Source: Acidimicrobiia bacterium (GTDB lineage: Bacteria > Actinomycetota > Acidimicrobiia > Acidimicrobiales > Bin134). Taken from it: a DNA stretch of 64,000 nt. Shown here in pieces: positions 44,045-53,475 of this stretch. Below the pieces are notes generated by a model, which was given only the letters and a program-made list of their open reading frames with translations, was not told where the DNA came from and made no database searches. Location: assembly GCA_022825005.1 (NCBI GenBank), contig JAJDYU010000016.1, positions 68,604 through 132,603 of the forward strand, written 5' to 3'. Numbering within the stretch: position 1 is the stretch's first letter; each line of letters starts with the position of its first letter. Made by a program: the position numbers and the translations under genes.

Positions 44045-44782
44045 ATGAGCATCGACCGAGCCGTCTATCAGCAAGCCTTGCGGTCCGACGGCGAGGCCAT
44101 CGCCGCCGCTGGGAGGCGGGACATCGATGCCGCGGTGCCCTCATGCCCCGGTTGGACGATGCACAAGCTGCTGGCTCACGTGGGTCGGGTGTACCGCTCG
44201 GTGGGCCGCCATGTGGCTGAGAGGGCCACCGAGATGATTCCCGCCGATGAGATACCCCGTCCCCCCGAGGGCGACGCCATCGTGGAATGGTTTGAGGAGG
44301 GCCACCGGTTCGTGCAAGGCGCACTGGATGGTGCCGACCCCGACGAGGCGGTGTGGACTTGGACCGGCCAGAGCACCATGGCCTTCTACTTCCGCCGGAT
44401 GGCCCACGAGACCGCCGTACACCGCTGGGATGCCGAGATCGCCTTCGGGGCGCCCAGCCCCATCGATTCCGACCTGGCCACCGACGGAGTAAGCGAGCTG
44501 TTCGAGGTGGTGCTGCCGTTCGCGGTGGCCAACTGGGACATGACCCTGCCCGACGCCAGCTTGCACCTGCACCGCACCGACGGCGACGGGGAGTGGCTGC
44601 TGGTGAACGACGGCGACCGCATCAAGATGAGTCTCGAGCACGCCAAGGGCGACGCCGCGGTGCGGGCCAGCGGCACCGACTTGCTGCTGCTGTCGTGGGA
44701 GCGCATCGGGCTGGACAGCCCGGGCGTGGAGACCTTCGGCGACGCCGACGCTGCCCAAGCCTGGTTCGCCCTGTCCCGCTAG
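44045..44782 (+). CDS. maleylpyruvate isomerase-family (MDMPI) mycothiol-dependent protein
   Basis: A 245-residue DinB/MDMPI-fold protein. It has the N-terminal CPGWTMHKLLAHVG and the later HETAVHRWDAEIA, which provide the His/Glu metal ligands of the family. These enzymes often use mycothiol, the actinobacterial thiol, for isomerisation or transfer. The C-terminal domain (about 150-245) is a small SCP-like alpha/beta fold. ATG 44045 was chosen where homology begins; the frame runs on upstream without support. Substrate unknown. Confidence 0.82.
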   Translation: MSIDRAVYQQALRSDGEAIAAAGRRDIDAAVPSCPGWTMHKLLAHVGRVYRSVGRHVAERATEMIPADEIPRPPEGDAIVEWFEEGHRFVQGALDGADPDEAVWTWTGQSTMAFYFRRMAHETAVHRWDAEIAFGAPSPIDSDLATDGVSELFEVVLPFAVANWDMTLPDASLHLHRTDGDGEWLLVNDGDRIKMSLEHAKGDAAVRASGTDLLLLSWERIGLDSPGVETFGDADAAQAWFALSR

Positions 44783-44805
44783 AGCTGTCCGACTCTGCAC
44801 TGCAC

Positions 44806-45492
44806 ATGAGCGACGACACATCCCGCCCGGCACCGACGCCATCGGCCCCCGACAAGGCCGATGCAGTCGATCAGCTCATGCCCATCTTGCTGTTTCTGGT
44901 GCTGATCAATCTGGCCGGGTTGGTGTGGGCCATCGGGGCCATGACGCTGTGGGCCATCAAGGCTCAAATCAGCCGATACCGCCGGGGCTTGCCCTTGGCC
45001 CGGGCTATGCCCATCATCGTGGTGTACCTGCTGGTCCGGGGCACCGTGGGCATCATCTACGACAGCGAGGAGGTGTACTTCGGCATCGGTATCGGAGCCA
45101 AGGGCCTGGCTGCGTTGGCTTTGCTGATATCGGCAGCTATGAGGCGCAACGGTGTTGGCTACGCGCTGCCCTACCTCGTTCCACTAGATCGTGACACCAA
45201 GGCCCACCCTGAATATCGAGCGGCTACCCGCCAAATCTCCATCGGAGTGGCATTGGTGGTATTCGCCAGCGTTGGCTTCGACATCTGGCTGCTCCAGAAT
45301 GCGTCGATCAACAAGTTTGTGCTCATCCGCCTAGGGGTGAACTGGGGGCTCTCCATCCTCACGCTCGTGATGGTCGGCCTGTACCTCGACCGTCGCCTGC
45401 GCCGTATCCCCGGCTTCACGGGCATGATGCCGCTGATTGAACGGAGCATGAAGGGTCTCGGCATGAACCCGCCGCCCACGGCTAGGGGATGA
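44806..45492 (+). CDS. hypothetical membrane protein
   Basis: A 228-residue protein from the ATG at 44806. After a disordered Pro/Asp-rich N terminus, it has predicted membrane segments at about 24-47, 64-82, 90-108, 145-163 and 172-190, and a basic tail. It lies 23 bases after the MDMPI gene and may be cotranscribed. No family was recognised and no catalytic motif is visible. Confidence 0.7.
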   Translation: MSDDTSRPAPTPSAPDKADAVDQLMPILLFLVLINLAGLVWAIGAMTLWAIKAQISRYRRGLPLARAMPIIVVYLLVRGTVGIIYDSEEVYFGIGIGAKGLAALALLISAAMRRNGVGYALPYLVPLDRDTKAHPEYRAATRQISIGVALVVFASVGFDIWLLQNASINKFVLIRLGVNWGLSILTLVMVGLYLDRRLRRIPGFTGMMPLIERSMKGLGMNPPPTARG

Positions 45493-45542
45493 CCGGCTGG
45501 CCGGGGTGACCGGCTGGCGCTGGCATCACTAAAGTCTCGGCC

Positions 45543-46445
45543 ATGGGAGAGAACAACTGGGGCCGATGGGGCGACGAGGATGAGCGGGGGGCGCTGAATC
45601 TGCTTACCCCTGAAGTGGTGAAAGAGGCCAGTGCGTCGATCACCACCGGGAAGGTGTACCCGCTGGGCATTCCCATCCAGTCGCAGGGCGTGCCCATCAT
45701 GGACTACCGGGGCACGCCTATGAGGCTGACCCTCCAGAACGCCTCCGACGAGGGCATCTATGCGGCCTATGGCTGCCACGACGGAACTGGAGCCCATGAG
45801 GACGTGCTGGTGTTCGCCTCCCACACCACCAGCCACATGGACGCCCTGTGCCATGTGTACGGCCAAGACAAGCACTACAACGGCTTCTCCAAGGAGGCCA
45901 TGAAGACCCACACCGGGGCTTCTCGACTGGGCATCGAGAAGGTGGGCGCCATCGCCGGGCGGGCTGTGCTGCTCGACATGGTTGCCCACATGGGCGCCGA
46001 CAAGTGGCTGGAGGCGGGCACGCCGATCAGCGGGGCCGACATGGCCGCTTGCGCCGAGGCCCAGGGCACACCGGTGCGAGCGGGCGACATCGTGCTGATC
46101 CGCACCGGCTACCTCGACATGTGGTGGTCGATCGAAGCCGACCCCACCGCTGAGCAGCCCTTCGCCCAGCCGGGCATCAACAACGACGGTGCCAGGTGGC
46201 TGGCTGAGAAGGATGTCGTAGCCGTGGGGTCCGACAATGCCGCCATCGAGGTCATCCCGTTCGACGAGAACGACTTCCTCACCGTGCACAAGATCCTGCT
46301 GGTGGGCGCGGGCATCTACATGCTGGAATTCCTGAGCTTCTCTGAGATGGCCGCCGACGGGTGCCACGAGGGCTTCATGACCGTGTCCCCACTGAATGTG
46401 ACCGGGGCCACCGGCAGCCCGATCAACCCGGTAGTCATCGGGTAG
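45543..46445 (+). CDS. cyclase-family hydrolase (kynurenine formamidase-like)
   Basis: A 300-residue member of the cyclase superfamily (PF04199 type). The metal-binding segment reads SHTTSHMDALCH, close to the family's HxGTHxDxPxH pattern. Other blocks are GDIVLIRTGY and VGSDNAAIEV. Members hydrolyse cyclic amides, N-formyl groups or similar bonds. It precedes the CoA-transferase gene by eight bases, so the two are probably in one operon. Substrate unknown. Confidence 0.84.
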   Translation: MGENNWGRWGDEDERGALNLLTPEVVKEASASITTGKVYPLGIPIQSQGVPIMDYRGTPMRLTLQNASDEGIYAAYGCHDGTGAHEDVLVFASHTTSHMDALCHVYGQDKHYNGFSKEAMKTHTGASRLGIEKVGAIAGRAVLLDMVAHMGADKWLEAGTPISGADMAACAEAQGTPVRAGDIVLIRTGYLDMWWSIEADPTAEQPFAQPGINNDGARWLAEKDVVAVGSDNAAIEVIPFDENDFLTVHKILLVGAGIYMLEFLSFSEMAADGCHEGFMTVSPLNVTGATGSPINPVVIG

Positions 46446-46453
46446 CTCTGCCC

Positions 46454-48889
46454 ATGCCCGAGATGGCCGGAGGAGGCCTACTGGGCACCCCTGAAGGGGC
46501 GGTGCTCGACCAGGTGCGAGTGCTGGAGCTCACCCGCACCATCGGCGGGGCCTACACCGGCAAGCTGTTCGCCGATGCCGGGGCTGAGGTCATCATGATT
46601 GAGCCCCCGGAGGGTGATCGATTGCGGTCGTGGTCGGCATCGGGCTCGCCCGCGGGCGGCGATGTCGGCGACGGTGCGTTCTTCCAGTTCCTCAACGCGG
46701 GCAAGCGCAGCACCGTGATCGACTTGGACGACTCTGGAGGCCGGGACCGGTTCCTGGAGCTGGCTGCCACCGCCGATTTGGTGGTGGAGGATTTGGGGGC
46801 CGGGACCGTCGAGTCGATGGGGCTGGGTCACGCCGAGTTGGTCGAAAGAAACCCATCCTTGGTGTTGCTGTCGATCTCTCCATGGGGCCGTGGGGGACCA
46901 TGGGACCATCGCCCGGCCAATGAGTTCACCCTCCAATCTTGGGTGGGCTCCACCCACAGCCGGGGCATTCCCGGGGAAATGCCCCTTGGGGTGGGGGGCA
47001 AGCTAGGGGATTTCCTGACGGCAGCAAACGCTGGCGCACTCGGACTTGCCGCCCTTTTGTCTGCCAAACGGGACGGCGCCCAAGGCGAGCATGTCGACGT
47101 CTCGGCCTACGAGGCCATGACCACCAGCTTCATTGTCTATGCCCACCTCTACGCCACCTACGCCCCCGAATCCCGCACTGGGGCCACTCGCTCCATCGAG
47201 ATCCCGTCGATAGAGCAGGCCAAAGACGGCTGGGTGGGTTTCTGCACCATCACCGGCCAGCAGTTCAAGGACTTCTGCGTGGTCATCGACGACCCCGAAA
47301 TGGCCGACGATCCGAAGCTGTCCAGCGGCGACGGCCGGATGGACAACCGCAATGAGGTTTGGGAGCGCATCGCGCGCTACACCAAAGCCCACACCGTGGA
47401 CGAGATCGTAGAAAAAGCCACCTTGCTGCGGGTGCCCGTGGCCCCCATCGGCGACGGCAGCCGGGTCGCCCAAATCGACCACTTCGCCGAGCGGGGCGTC
47501 TACGTGCAGAACCCCGACGGGTTCACCCAACCTAGAGTGCCCTACAAGCTCAATTCTCGTCCGGTTCGTCCAGTGTCGCCTGCTCCCGCCTTGGGCGAAG
47601 CCGGCGATGACCTGCCCGGGGCGCCGGTCGATTCGAGTCGAACCTCAGGTCCGCGGCTGGCCCGTACCGAGCCGTCGCTTCCGCTGGCCGGACTCCGGGT
47701 TTGCGACCTGGCCACCTTCTGGGCCGGTCCGGTGGCATCGTGTCTTTACTCTGCCTTGGGCGCCGACGTCATAAAGGTGGAGTCCATCCAGCGGTGCGAC
47801 GGGATGCGCTATGCCAGCGGACTCCAACGCGAAGACTTGTGGGAGTGGAGCCCGGTGACCCACGGGGCCAATACCGGCAAGCGGTCGGTGACGCTGGACT
47901 TGTCCACCGACGATGGTTTGGCGCAGGTGAAGCGGCTAATTGAGATCTCCGACATCGTGATCGAGAACTACTCCCCCCGGGTGGTGGAGAACTTCGGCTT
48001 GGACTGGGACGAGGTTCACCGGCTGAATCCCAACGCCATCATGGTGCGGATGCCCGCCTTCGGGCTCGATGGACCGTGGCGCGATCGCACCGGCTTTGCC
48101 ATGACCATCGAGCAGGCCAGCGGCCTGGCCTTCCTCACCGGCGATCCCGAGGGCCGGCCGCTGGTGCCCCGGGGGATGTGTGACCAGCTCGGCGGGATGC
48201 ACGCGGTGTTCGCCACGCTGCTGGCCCTCGAGCACCGGGCCCAGACCGGTGAGGCGCAATTGGTAGAGGTTCCGCTGATTGAGGCTGGGTTGAATGCGGC
48301 GGCCGAGCAGGTGATCGAGTGGTCTGCTTACGGACAACTCCTCCAACGCCAAGGCAACCGCTCGCCGTACGCCGCCCCTCAGGGCATCTACGCCGCGCCG
48401 GGCGAAGACCGATGGGTGGTGGTCTCGGTGGACGACGACGCCCAATGGCTGGCGTTGGCTCGCCTTATCGGGCGTGAGGATTGGGTGGCCTGGGCCAGCC
48501 GTGACGAGCGCCATGCCCACCACGACGAGATCGACGCTGCCATCAGCGCATGGGTGGCCGAGCGGGACCGGGACGCTGCCGTAGACGAACTGCTGTCCGC
48601 CGGTGTGCCCGCCGCCCCGGTTATCAGCGGCCGGGAGTCGGTGGACAATCCCCAGCTCGTCGCTCGTGGCCACCAACAGTGGATGGACCACGTAGTGGTT
48701 GGCCGAGTGCCGTATCCCAGCTTCCCTGGCCGTTTCAACGGGAAATACCACCCCCTGAAGCGCCCCGCCCCCACTCTGGGAGAGCACAACGAGGAGATCT
48801 TGAGCGACGTGCTCGGCCTCGACGCATCCGAGATCGCTCGCCTAGCCGAAACCAAAGTCATCGGCACCCGCCCCGCCCATGCGGGCTGA
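46454..48889 (+). CDS. double-domain type III CoA-transferase (CaiB/BaiF fusion)
   Basis: An 811-residue protein made of two complete CaiB/BaiF units. The first runs from about 15 to 400 (VLDQVRVLELTRTIGGAYTGK at its start) and the second from about 425 to 800 (LPLAGLRVCDLATFWAGPVA). They are joined by a Pro/Ala/Ser-rich linker near 380-425. Type III enzymes normally dimerise as interlocked rings, so a fused pair may form a pseudo-dimer with unequal active sites. Similar ~800-residue proteins occur in actinobacteria. It probably transfers CoA between organic acids in the local catabolic pathway. ATG 46454 follows the cyclase stop. Confidence 0.88.
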   Translation: MPEMAGGGLLGTPEGAVLDQVRVLELTRTIGGAYTGKLFADAGAEVIMIEPPEGDRLRSWSASGSPAGGDVGDGAFFQFLNAGKRSTVIDLDDSGGRDRFLELAATADLVVEDLGAGTVESMGLGHAELVERNPSLVLLSISPWGRGGPWDHRPANEFTLQSWVGSTHSRGIPGEMPLGVGGKLGDFLTAANAGALGLAALLSAKRDGAQGEHVDVSAYEAMTTSFIVYAHLYATYAPESRTGATRSIEIPSIEQAKDGWVGFCTITGQQFKDFCVVIDDPEMADDPKLSSGDGRMDNRNEVWERIARYTKAHTVDEIVEKATLLRVPVAPIGDGSRVAQIDHFAERGVYVQNPDGFTQPRVPYKLNSRPVRPVSPAPALGEAGDDLPGAPVDSSRTSGPRLARTEPSLPLAGLRVCDLATFWAGPVASCLYSALGADVIKVESIQRCDGMRYASGLQREDLWEWSPVTHGANTGKRSVTLDLSTDDGLAQVKRLIEISDIVIENYSPRVVENFGLDWDEVHRLNPNAIMVRMPAFGLDGPWRDRTGFAMTIEQASGLAFLTGDPEGRPLVPRGMCDQLGGMHAVFATLLALEHRAQTGEAQLVEVPLIEAGLNAAAEQVIEWSAYGQLLQRQGNRSPYAAPQGIYAAPGEDRWVVVSVDDDAQWLALARLIGREDWVAWASRDERHAHHDEIDAAISAWVAERDRDAAVDELLSAGVPAAPVISGRESVDNPQLVARGHQQWMDHVVVGRVPYPSFPGRFNGKYHPLKRPAPTLGEHNEEILSDVLGLDASEIARLAETKVIGTRPAHAG

Positions 48890-48898
48890 TCTGCGTCA

Positions 48899-49576
48899 TC
48901 AGGAAGAGGGATAGGCGCAGACGGTTCGGAGGATCACCCCTATTTCGGTGGCTGCGTCGGCAAAATTCTCCCGGTCGCCCCGCTCGGTGGGCGGGTCGGC
49001 ACTGAATCCGATGACCGATTCCAGATAGCACTCGGCGACGCCGTCTACGTCGCTGCGAGCGAATCCGGCCCTTTCCGCCAGCGCATCGGATAGAACCGGG
49101 TCCCCGTGGAATTGGTGGTAGCCCAACATGCCGTCGGTGCGGGCATGGCGGGCGTGCTCTTCCAGCCAGTAGCGGTGGAACTCGGCCGTCGTGAGATCAG
49201 GTCGGCGGCTCATGACGAACGAGAGCTGGAGGTCCCCCGTTCCTGGCTTGATCGTCTCCGTGGTTCCAGCGATGACCGCGCTTCGGTCGACGTCGACAGC
49301 TCCGTACAGGTCCGCCGCCGCGTCTTGCAGGCATCCGGCCAACAGATCGGGGTCGGCCAGTGGACCGATTTCCACCACAGCCTCGTAGACAGGTCGCCCA
49401 TCACTTACATGGCCCCGCATTGGGTCGTCGAGCAGACGGACTAGTACTCGTCCGGCTCGCTGGCCGTCAGGCAGGCTGTCCAGCCGCTCCTCCAGAAAGC
49501 TGGTCAGACGAGCAGCCAGCCCCGGATTCGGGTCGGCACAGAGCAGCAGTTGAGCCTTTGTGCCTATGGTTGCCAT
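48899..49576 (-). CDS. EthD-domain protein
   Basis: A 225-residue protein. The segment RRPDLTTAEFHRYWLEEHA (about 124-142) is the EthD/ferredoxin-like dimeric barrel signature, and the first half is a degenerate second copy of that fold. EthD-type proteins are small accessory or degradative factors in ether, polyketide and steroid pathways. It converges with the CoA-transferase gene and is divergent from the acyl-CoA dehydrogenase gene by about 50 bases. Function unspecified. Confidence 0.75.
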   Translation of the reverse strand: MATIGTKAQLLLCADPNPGLAARLTSFLEERLDSLPDGQRAGRVLVRLLDDPMRGHVSDGRPVYEAVVEIGPLADPDLLAGCLQDAAADLYGAVDVDRSAVIAGTTETIKPGTGDLQLSFVMSRRPDLTTAEFHRYWLEEHARHARTDGMLGYHQFHGDPVLSDALAERAGFARSDVDGVAECYLESVIGFSADPPTERGDRENFADAATEIGVILRTVCAYPSS

Positions 49577-49626
49577 GAGCACCTGCCTGGGCTATCGGGG
49601 TCGATGGGTTCCTAGTATGGCCGTCG

Positions 49627-50799
49627 ATGTTCCTCGACCTCACCGAAAGCCAACTCGAGCTGCAATCCACGCTGCGGAACTATTTCGAGAACCTGATGAC
49701 CCCCGAGCGCCAGGACGCCATGGAAGGCAGGCGGGCGGGACAGGTGTACCGAGAGACCGTCCGCCAGATGGGCAAGGACGGCTGGCTTGGAGTTGGCTGG
49801 CCCAAGGAATGGGGCGGACAGGGCTACACCCCGCTGGAGCAGCTCATCTTCTTCGAGGAGGCCAATCGGGCCGGTGTGCCCCTGCCGTTCGTGACCCTCA
49901 ACACGGTGGGACCAGCCCTGAACGTGTACGGAACCGAGGAGCAGAAGGCGTTCTTCTTGCCCAAGATCCTGGCTGGCGAGCTGCACTTTTCCATCGGCTA
50001 CTCCGAGCCCACTGCGGGTACCGATTTGGCCTCGCTCAAGACCCGGGCGGTGCGCGACGGCGACGAATGGATCATCAACGGCCAGAAGATATGGACCACC
50101 GGCGGCCACGAGTCCGACTGGATATGGCTGGCCACCCGCACTGATCCCGACGTGCCCAAGCACAAGGGCATCACCATCTTCGCGGTGGACACCACCCTGG
50201 ACGGCTTCAGCCACACCCCCATCTGGCTGCTGGGCGGAGGACACACCAACGCCACCTATTACAACGACATCCGGGTGCCCGACTGGGCCCGCATCGGCGA
50301 GGTGAACGGCGGATGGAAGCTCATCACCGCCCAGCTCAACCACGAGCGCGTGGGCCTGGCTCCGGCGGGCAATATCGACGGCCCTCTGCGCCGGGTGGTG
50401 GACTGGGCCCGCCAGACCACCTTGGACGACGGTCGCCGGGTGATCGACCAGGAGTGGGTGCGCCTGGCACTGGCCGAGGTGTACGCCCGCAATGAGGCGC
50501 TCAAGATGTACAACTGGAAGGTGGCCGCCGCACTGGAGGACACCGAGTTGAAGCCGGCCGATGCGTCGGCCATGAAGGTGTTCGGCACCGAGCTGAAGGT
50601 GAAGTCGTTCCAAGCCCTCATGGAGGTGCTGGGACAGCGGTCATACCTGGTGAAGGGCACGCCGGAAGCGGTGCTCGCCGGCGAGCTGGAGCGGGCCTAT
50701 CGAGGAGCGCCGGTGGGAACCTTCGGCGGGGGAGTGAACGAAGTGCAGCGCGACATCATCGCCACCGCGGGGATGGGGTTGCCCCGGTCGCCTCGCTAG
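49627..50799 (+). CDS. acyl-CoA dehydrogenase
   Basis: A 390-residue acyl-CoA dehydrogenase with the N-terminal LTESQLELQ block, YSEPTAGTDLASL, GQKIWTTGGHESDW and a terminal GGGVNEVQRDIIATAGMGLPR. Unlike the two pairs in region 1, it has no small-subunit gene beside it and may be homomeric or have a distant partner. The reaction is FAD-dependent alpha,beta-dehydrogenation. Its stop overlaps the stop of the convergent SDR gene. Confidence 0.9.
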   Translation: MFLDLTESQLELQSTLRNYFENLMTPERQDAMEGRRAGQVYRETVRQMGKDGWLGVGWPKEWGGQGYTPLEQLIFFEEANRAGVPLPFVTLNTVGPALNVYGTEEQKAFFLPKILAGELHFSIGYSEPTAGTDLASLKTRAVRDGDEWIINGQKIWTTGGHESDWIWLATRTDPDVPKHKGITIFAVDTTLDGFSHTPIWLLGGGHTNATYYNDIRVPDWARIGEVNGGWKLITAQLNHERVGLAPAGNIDGPLRRVVDWARQTTLDDGRRVIDQEWVRLALAEVYARNEALKMYNWKVAAALEDTELKPADASAMKVFGTELKVKSFQALMEVLGQRSYLVKGTPEAVLAGELERAYRGAPVGTFGGGVNEVQRDIIATAGMGLPRSPR

Positions 50800-51602
50800 A
50801 AAGTCGTCGTCTGGCCGCCGTTGGAGCGGAAGACGTTTCCGGTGGTGAACTTGCCGGCGTCTGAGGCCAAGTACAGCATCAGGTAGGCCTGGTCGATGGC
50901 TTCGCCAAGGGCGCCGATGGGGGACAAGTCCCGGGCGTAGTCCAAGAACTCATCGTAGGCCTCTTGGTTCAAGGTGCCGTCTTCGTTGTGCAGCCGCCAA
51001 GTGGTGAAGTTGGTGAGCGTGCTGCCCGGGGCCAGGGTGCAAACCCGGATCCCGTAGCGGCCCACCTCGAGCCCCAAAGTGCGGCCCAGCATGGCCACCG
51101 CCGCCTTGGTGAAGGCGTATACGCCGATGCCCTCATAAGCCAGGTCGATGGCCCCGGAAGACACGTTGAGGATCACCCCGCCGCCATCGTCCTTCATCGC
51201 CCTGATGGCCGCCTGGCAGCCATAGAGCACCCCTTTGAGGTTGAGGTCGATGCCCCGGTCGATGTCCTCGTCGGTCAGATCCTCGATGAGACCGGGGAAC
51301 ATGGCGCCGGCGACATTGGCGATGATGTCGAGTCCGCCATAGGCGGCCACTGCTCGGGCCACCAGGGCGTCCACCTCATCGCGGGAGGTCACGTTGCAGG
51401 CCTGGGCGATGGCCTCGCCCCCGTCCTCGCGGATGGCCTTGACGGTGCTCTCGGCCCCCTCACCGTCTAGGTCGCCGCACACCACCTTGGCCCCGGCGGC
51501 GGCAAACAGCTCGGCGGTGGCCTCACCGATGCCCGAGGCCGCCCCGGTGATCACCGCGACTTTGCCGTCCAACCGGAATGCGTCCAGCGCGTCTGCCTTC
51601 AT
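50796..51602 (-). CDS. SDR family oxidoreductase
   Basis: A 268-residue SDR with TGAASGIG, ANVAG at the NNAG position, and YAFTK as the catalytic motif. The ATG at 51602 is preceded by a strong AGGAGG five bases upstream. The family is NAD(P)-dependent. It is divergent from another SDR gene (51688), with 85 bases between them that must hold both promoters. Substrate unknown. Confidence 0.87.
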   Translation of the reverse strand: MKADALDAFRLDGKVAVITGAASGIGEATAELFAAAGAKVVCGDLDGEGAESTVKAIREDGGEAIAQACNVTSRDEVDALVARAVAAYGGLDIIANVAGAMFPGLIEDLTDEDIDRGIDLNLKGVLYGCQAAIRAMKDDGGGVILNVSSGAIDLAYEGIGVYAFTKAAVAMLGRTLGLEVGRYGIRVCTLAPGSTLTNFTTWRLHNEDGTLNQEAYDEFLDYARDLSPIGALGEAIDQAYLMLYLASDAGKFTTGNVFRSNGGQTTTF

Positions 51603-51687
51603 CAGATCCTCCTGTTACCTTTGCGGCTGCTGAGATCAATTGTCCGCACCAGGCAAACAGCCTTGTGCGATTCATCAGGGAGCAATC

Positions 51688-52530
51688 ATGGCAGATGGCG
51701 TGAAGGGATATGGAGTGCTGGTGACCGGTGGCGGCACGGGAATCGGTCATGCCTGCGCGGCGGCGCTGGCCGCCGACGGCGCCGCGGTGACTATTTGCGG
51801 GCGCACCGAGTCGAAGCTGGCCGATTCTGCCGAGCGCATCAGCAACGAAGCCGGCAACGGGGGCAGCGTGGCCTACGTGGTGGCCGACGTGACCGATGAG
51901 TCCTCGGTGGCCGCCGCAGTAGCTGCTGCCGCCGAGCCCACCGGGACACTGAACGGGGTGGTGGCCAACGCCGGCGGGGGCGGCGGAATGGGCCCCTACC
52001 ACCTCCAGGACACCGGCGAGTTCCTGCGGGTGCTGCACCTCAATGTGCTGGGCACCATGCTCACCGTCAAGCATTCGGTACCCCTGATGAGGGCCGTCGG
52101 GGGCGGGTCGTTCGTGGGCATGTCTTCGATCGCCGGTCACGTGACCCACATGTATTTTGGGGCCTACACCCCCGGCAAGGCCGGCATCGAGGCCATCATG
52201 CGCAACGCCGCCGACGAGTACGGCGCGGCGAACATCCGGTTCAATGCCATCCGACCGGGCTTCATTGCCACCGAGATTATGGAGGGCATCCCCCGAGACG
52301 GCGAGGTGTACGACAGCTACATCGACAACACCCCCATGGCCGACGTGGGTTACCCCGAGGACGTGGGCCATCTGGCCCGGTTCCTGATCGGCCCCGAGTC
52401 TCGATGGATAACCGGCCAATGCATCAACATCGACGGCGGCCACAGCCTGCGCAGGGGCCCGTATTTCGGCTCCTTCATCGAGCCCGCGCTAGGCCGTGAC
52501 GTGATGCTGGGCGATATGCCGGGATCATGA
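51688..52530 (+). CDS. SDR family oxidoreductase
   Basis: A 280-residue SDR with TGGGTGIG, VANAGG in place of NNAG, and YTPGK as the catalytic motif. CAGGGAG lies a few bases before the ATG at 51688, supporting this start over an in-frame ATG 48 bases upstream. The C-terminal block NIDGGHSLRRGP is typical. It is divergent from the SDR at 50796 and followed by two LLM genes. Substrate unknown. Confidence 0.87.
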   Translation: MADGVKGYGVLVTGGGTGIGHACAAALAADGAAVTICGRTESKLADSAERISNEAGNGGSVAYVVADVTDESSVAAAVAAAAEPTGTLNGVVANAGGGGGMGPYHLQDTGEFLRVLHLNVLGTMLTVKHSVPLMRAVGGGSFVGMSSIAGHVTHMYFGAYTPGKAGIEAIMRNAADEYGAANIRFNAIRPGFIATEIMEGIPRDGEVYDSYIDNTPMADVGYPEDVGHLARFLIGPESRWITGQCINIDGGHSLRRGPYFGSFIEPALGRDVMLGDMPGS

Positions 52531-52618
52531 TCAGCAGGGTTCCCGGGCAGAGCAGTCGGGTGGCCGCTGACGTCGGGGCAGCTGGCACGGAGCGAAGCTG
52601 GCGCGCAAGGGCAGGCCA

Positions 52619-53470
52619 GTGAAGTACTACGCCGCGGTGATGTTCGAGGAGACCGACCAGTTGGTGGACATCGCCCGGGCCGCCGAAGCCGAGGGGTTCA
52701 CCGGTGTGGCCCTGGCCGACCACGTAGCCGTGCCCGCCGGATTCGCCTCGGTACACCCCTCAGGGGAGAACCCCTTCGACCACACCTCGCCGTTCGCAGA
52801 TCCGCTGATCACCGCCTCGGCCATGCTGAGCGCCACCACGTCGCTGGAGGTGCTCACCTACGTGTACATCCTGCCCATGCGCGACCCGTTCTCGGTGGCC
52901 AGCCAGGTGACCACGCTGTCGCTGCTGTCGGGCAACCGACTCCGGCTGGGCATTGGGGTGGGCTGGCTGCGGGAGGAGATCGAGCTTCTGGGGACCGACC
53001 CCCGCACCCGGGGGCGGCGCACCGACGAGATGATCGAAATTTGCCGCCGGTTTTGGCGCGACGGCACCGCCGAGTTCCACGGGGAGTTCTTCGACTTCGG
53101 CCCCACCGGGATGTACCCCCAGCCCGAGGCGCCGATCTCCATCTGGGTGGGGGGCAAGTCGGAGGCCGCGCTGGCCCGGGCGGTTCGCAACGACGGCTGG
53201 CTGGGCATGAACTACGACCTGCCCGAGGTCCACCAGTTGCTCGACCGCCTCAGCGAGTTGCGCAAGGAGGCCGGCAAAGACGAAGGGCCGTTCGAAACGA
53301 TGGTGATCCCCAACGCCGAGCCCTCCCCCCGGCTACACGACAAGATGACCGAGCACGGAGTCACCTCCACCATCGCCATGCCCTGGTATCCCGGCGACCC
53401 GGCCTGCGCCTCCATTGAGGCCAAGCGCGACGCCCTGGGCCGCTTCGCCGACGCCTTTATCCGGCGCTGA
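52619..53470 (+). CDS. LLM class F420-dependent oxidoreductase
   Basis: A 283-residue luciferase-like TIM-barrel protein, GTG start. Typical blocks are GFTGVALADHVAVP, RLRLGIGVGWLREE, and ISIWVGGKSEAAL. The family uses F420 or FMN; F420 is favoured because this genome has CofC. It is followed five bases later by a second, divergent LLM gene, so the two are likely cotranscribed. Substrate unknown. Confidence 0.86.
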   Translation: MKYYAAVMFEETDQLVDIARAAEAEGFTGVALADHVAVPAGFASVHPSGENPFDHTSPFADPLITASAMLSATTSLEVLTYVYILPMRDPFSVASQVTTLSLLSGNRLRLGIGVGWLREEIELLGTDPRTRGRRTDEMIEICRRFWRDGTAEFHGEFFDFGPTGMYPQPEAPISIWVGGKSEAALARAVRNDGWLGMNYDLPEVHQLLDRLSELRKEAGKDEGPFETMVIPNAEPSPRLHDKMTEHGVTSTIAMPWYPGDPACASIEAKRDALGRFADAFIRR

Positions 53471-53475
53471 ACTCC

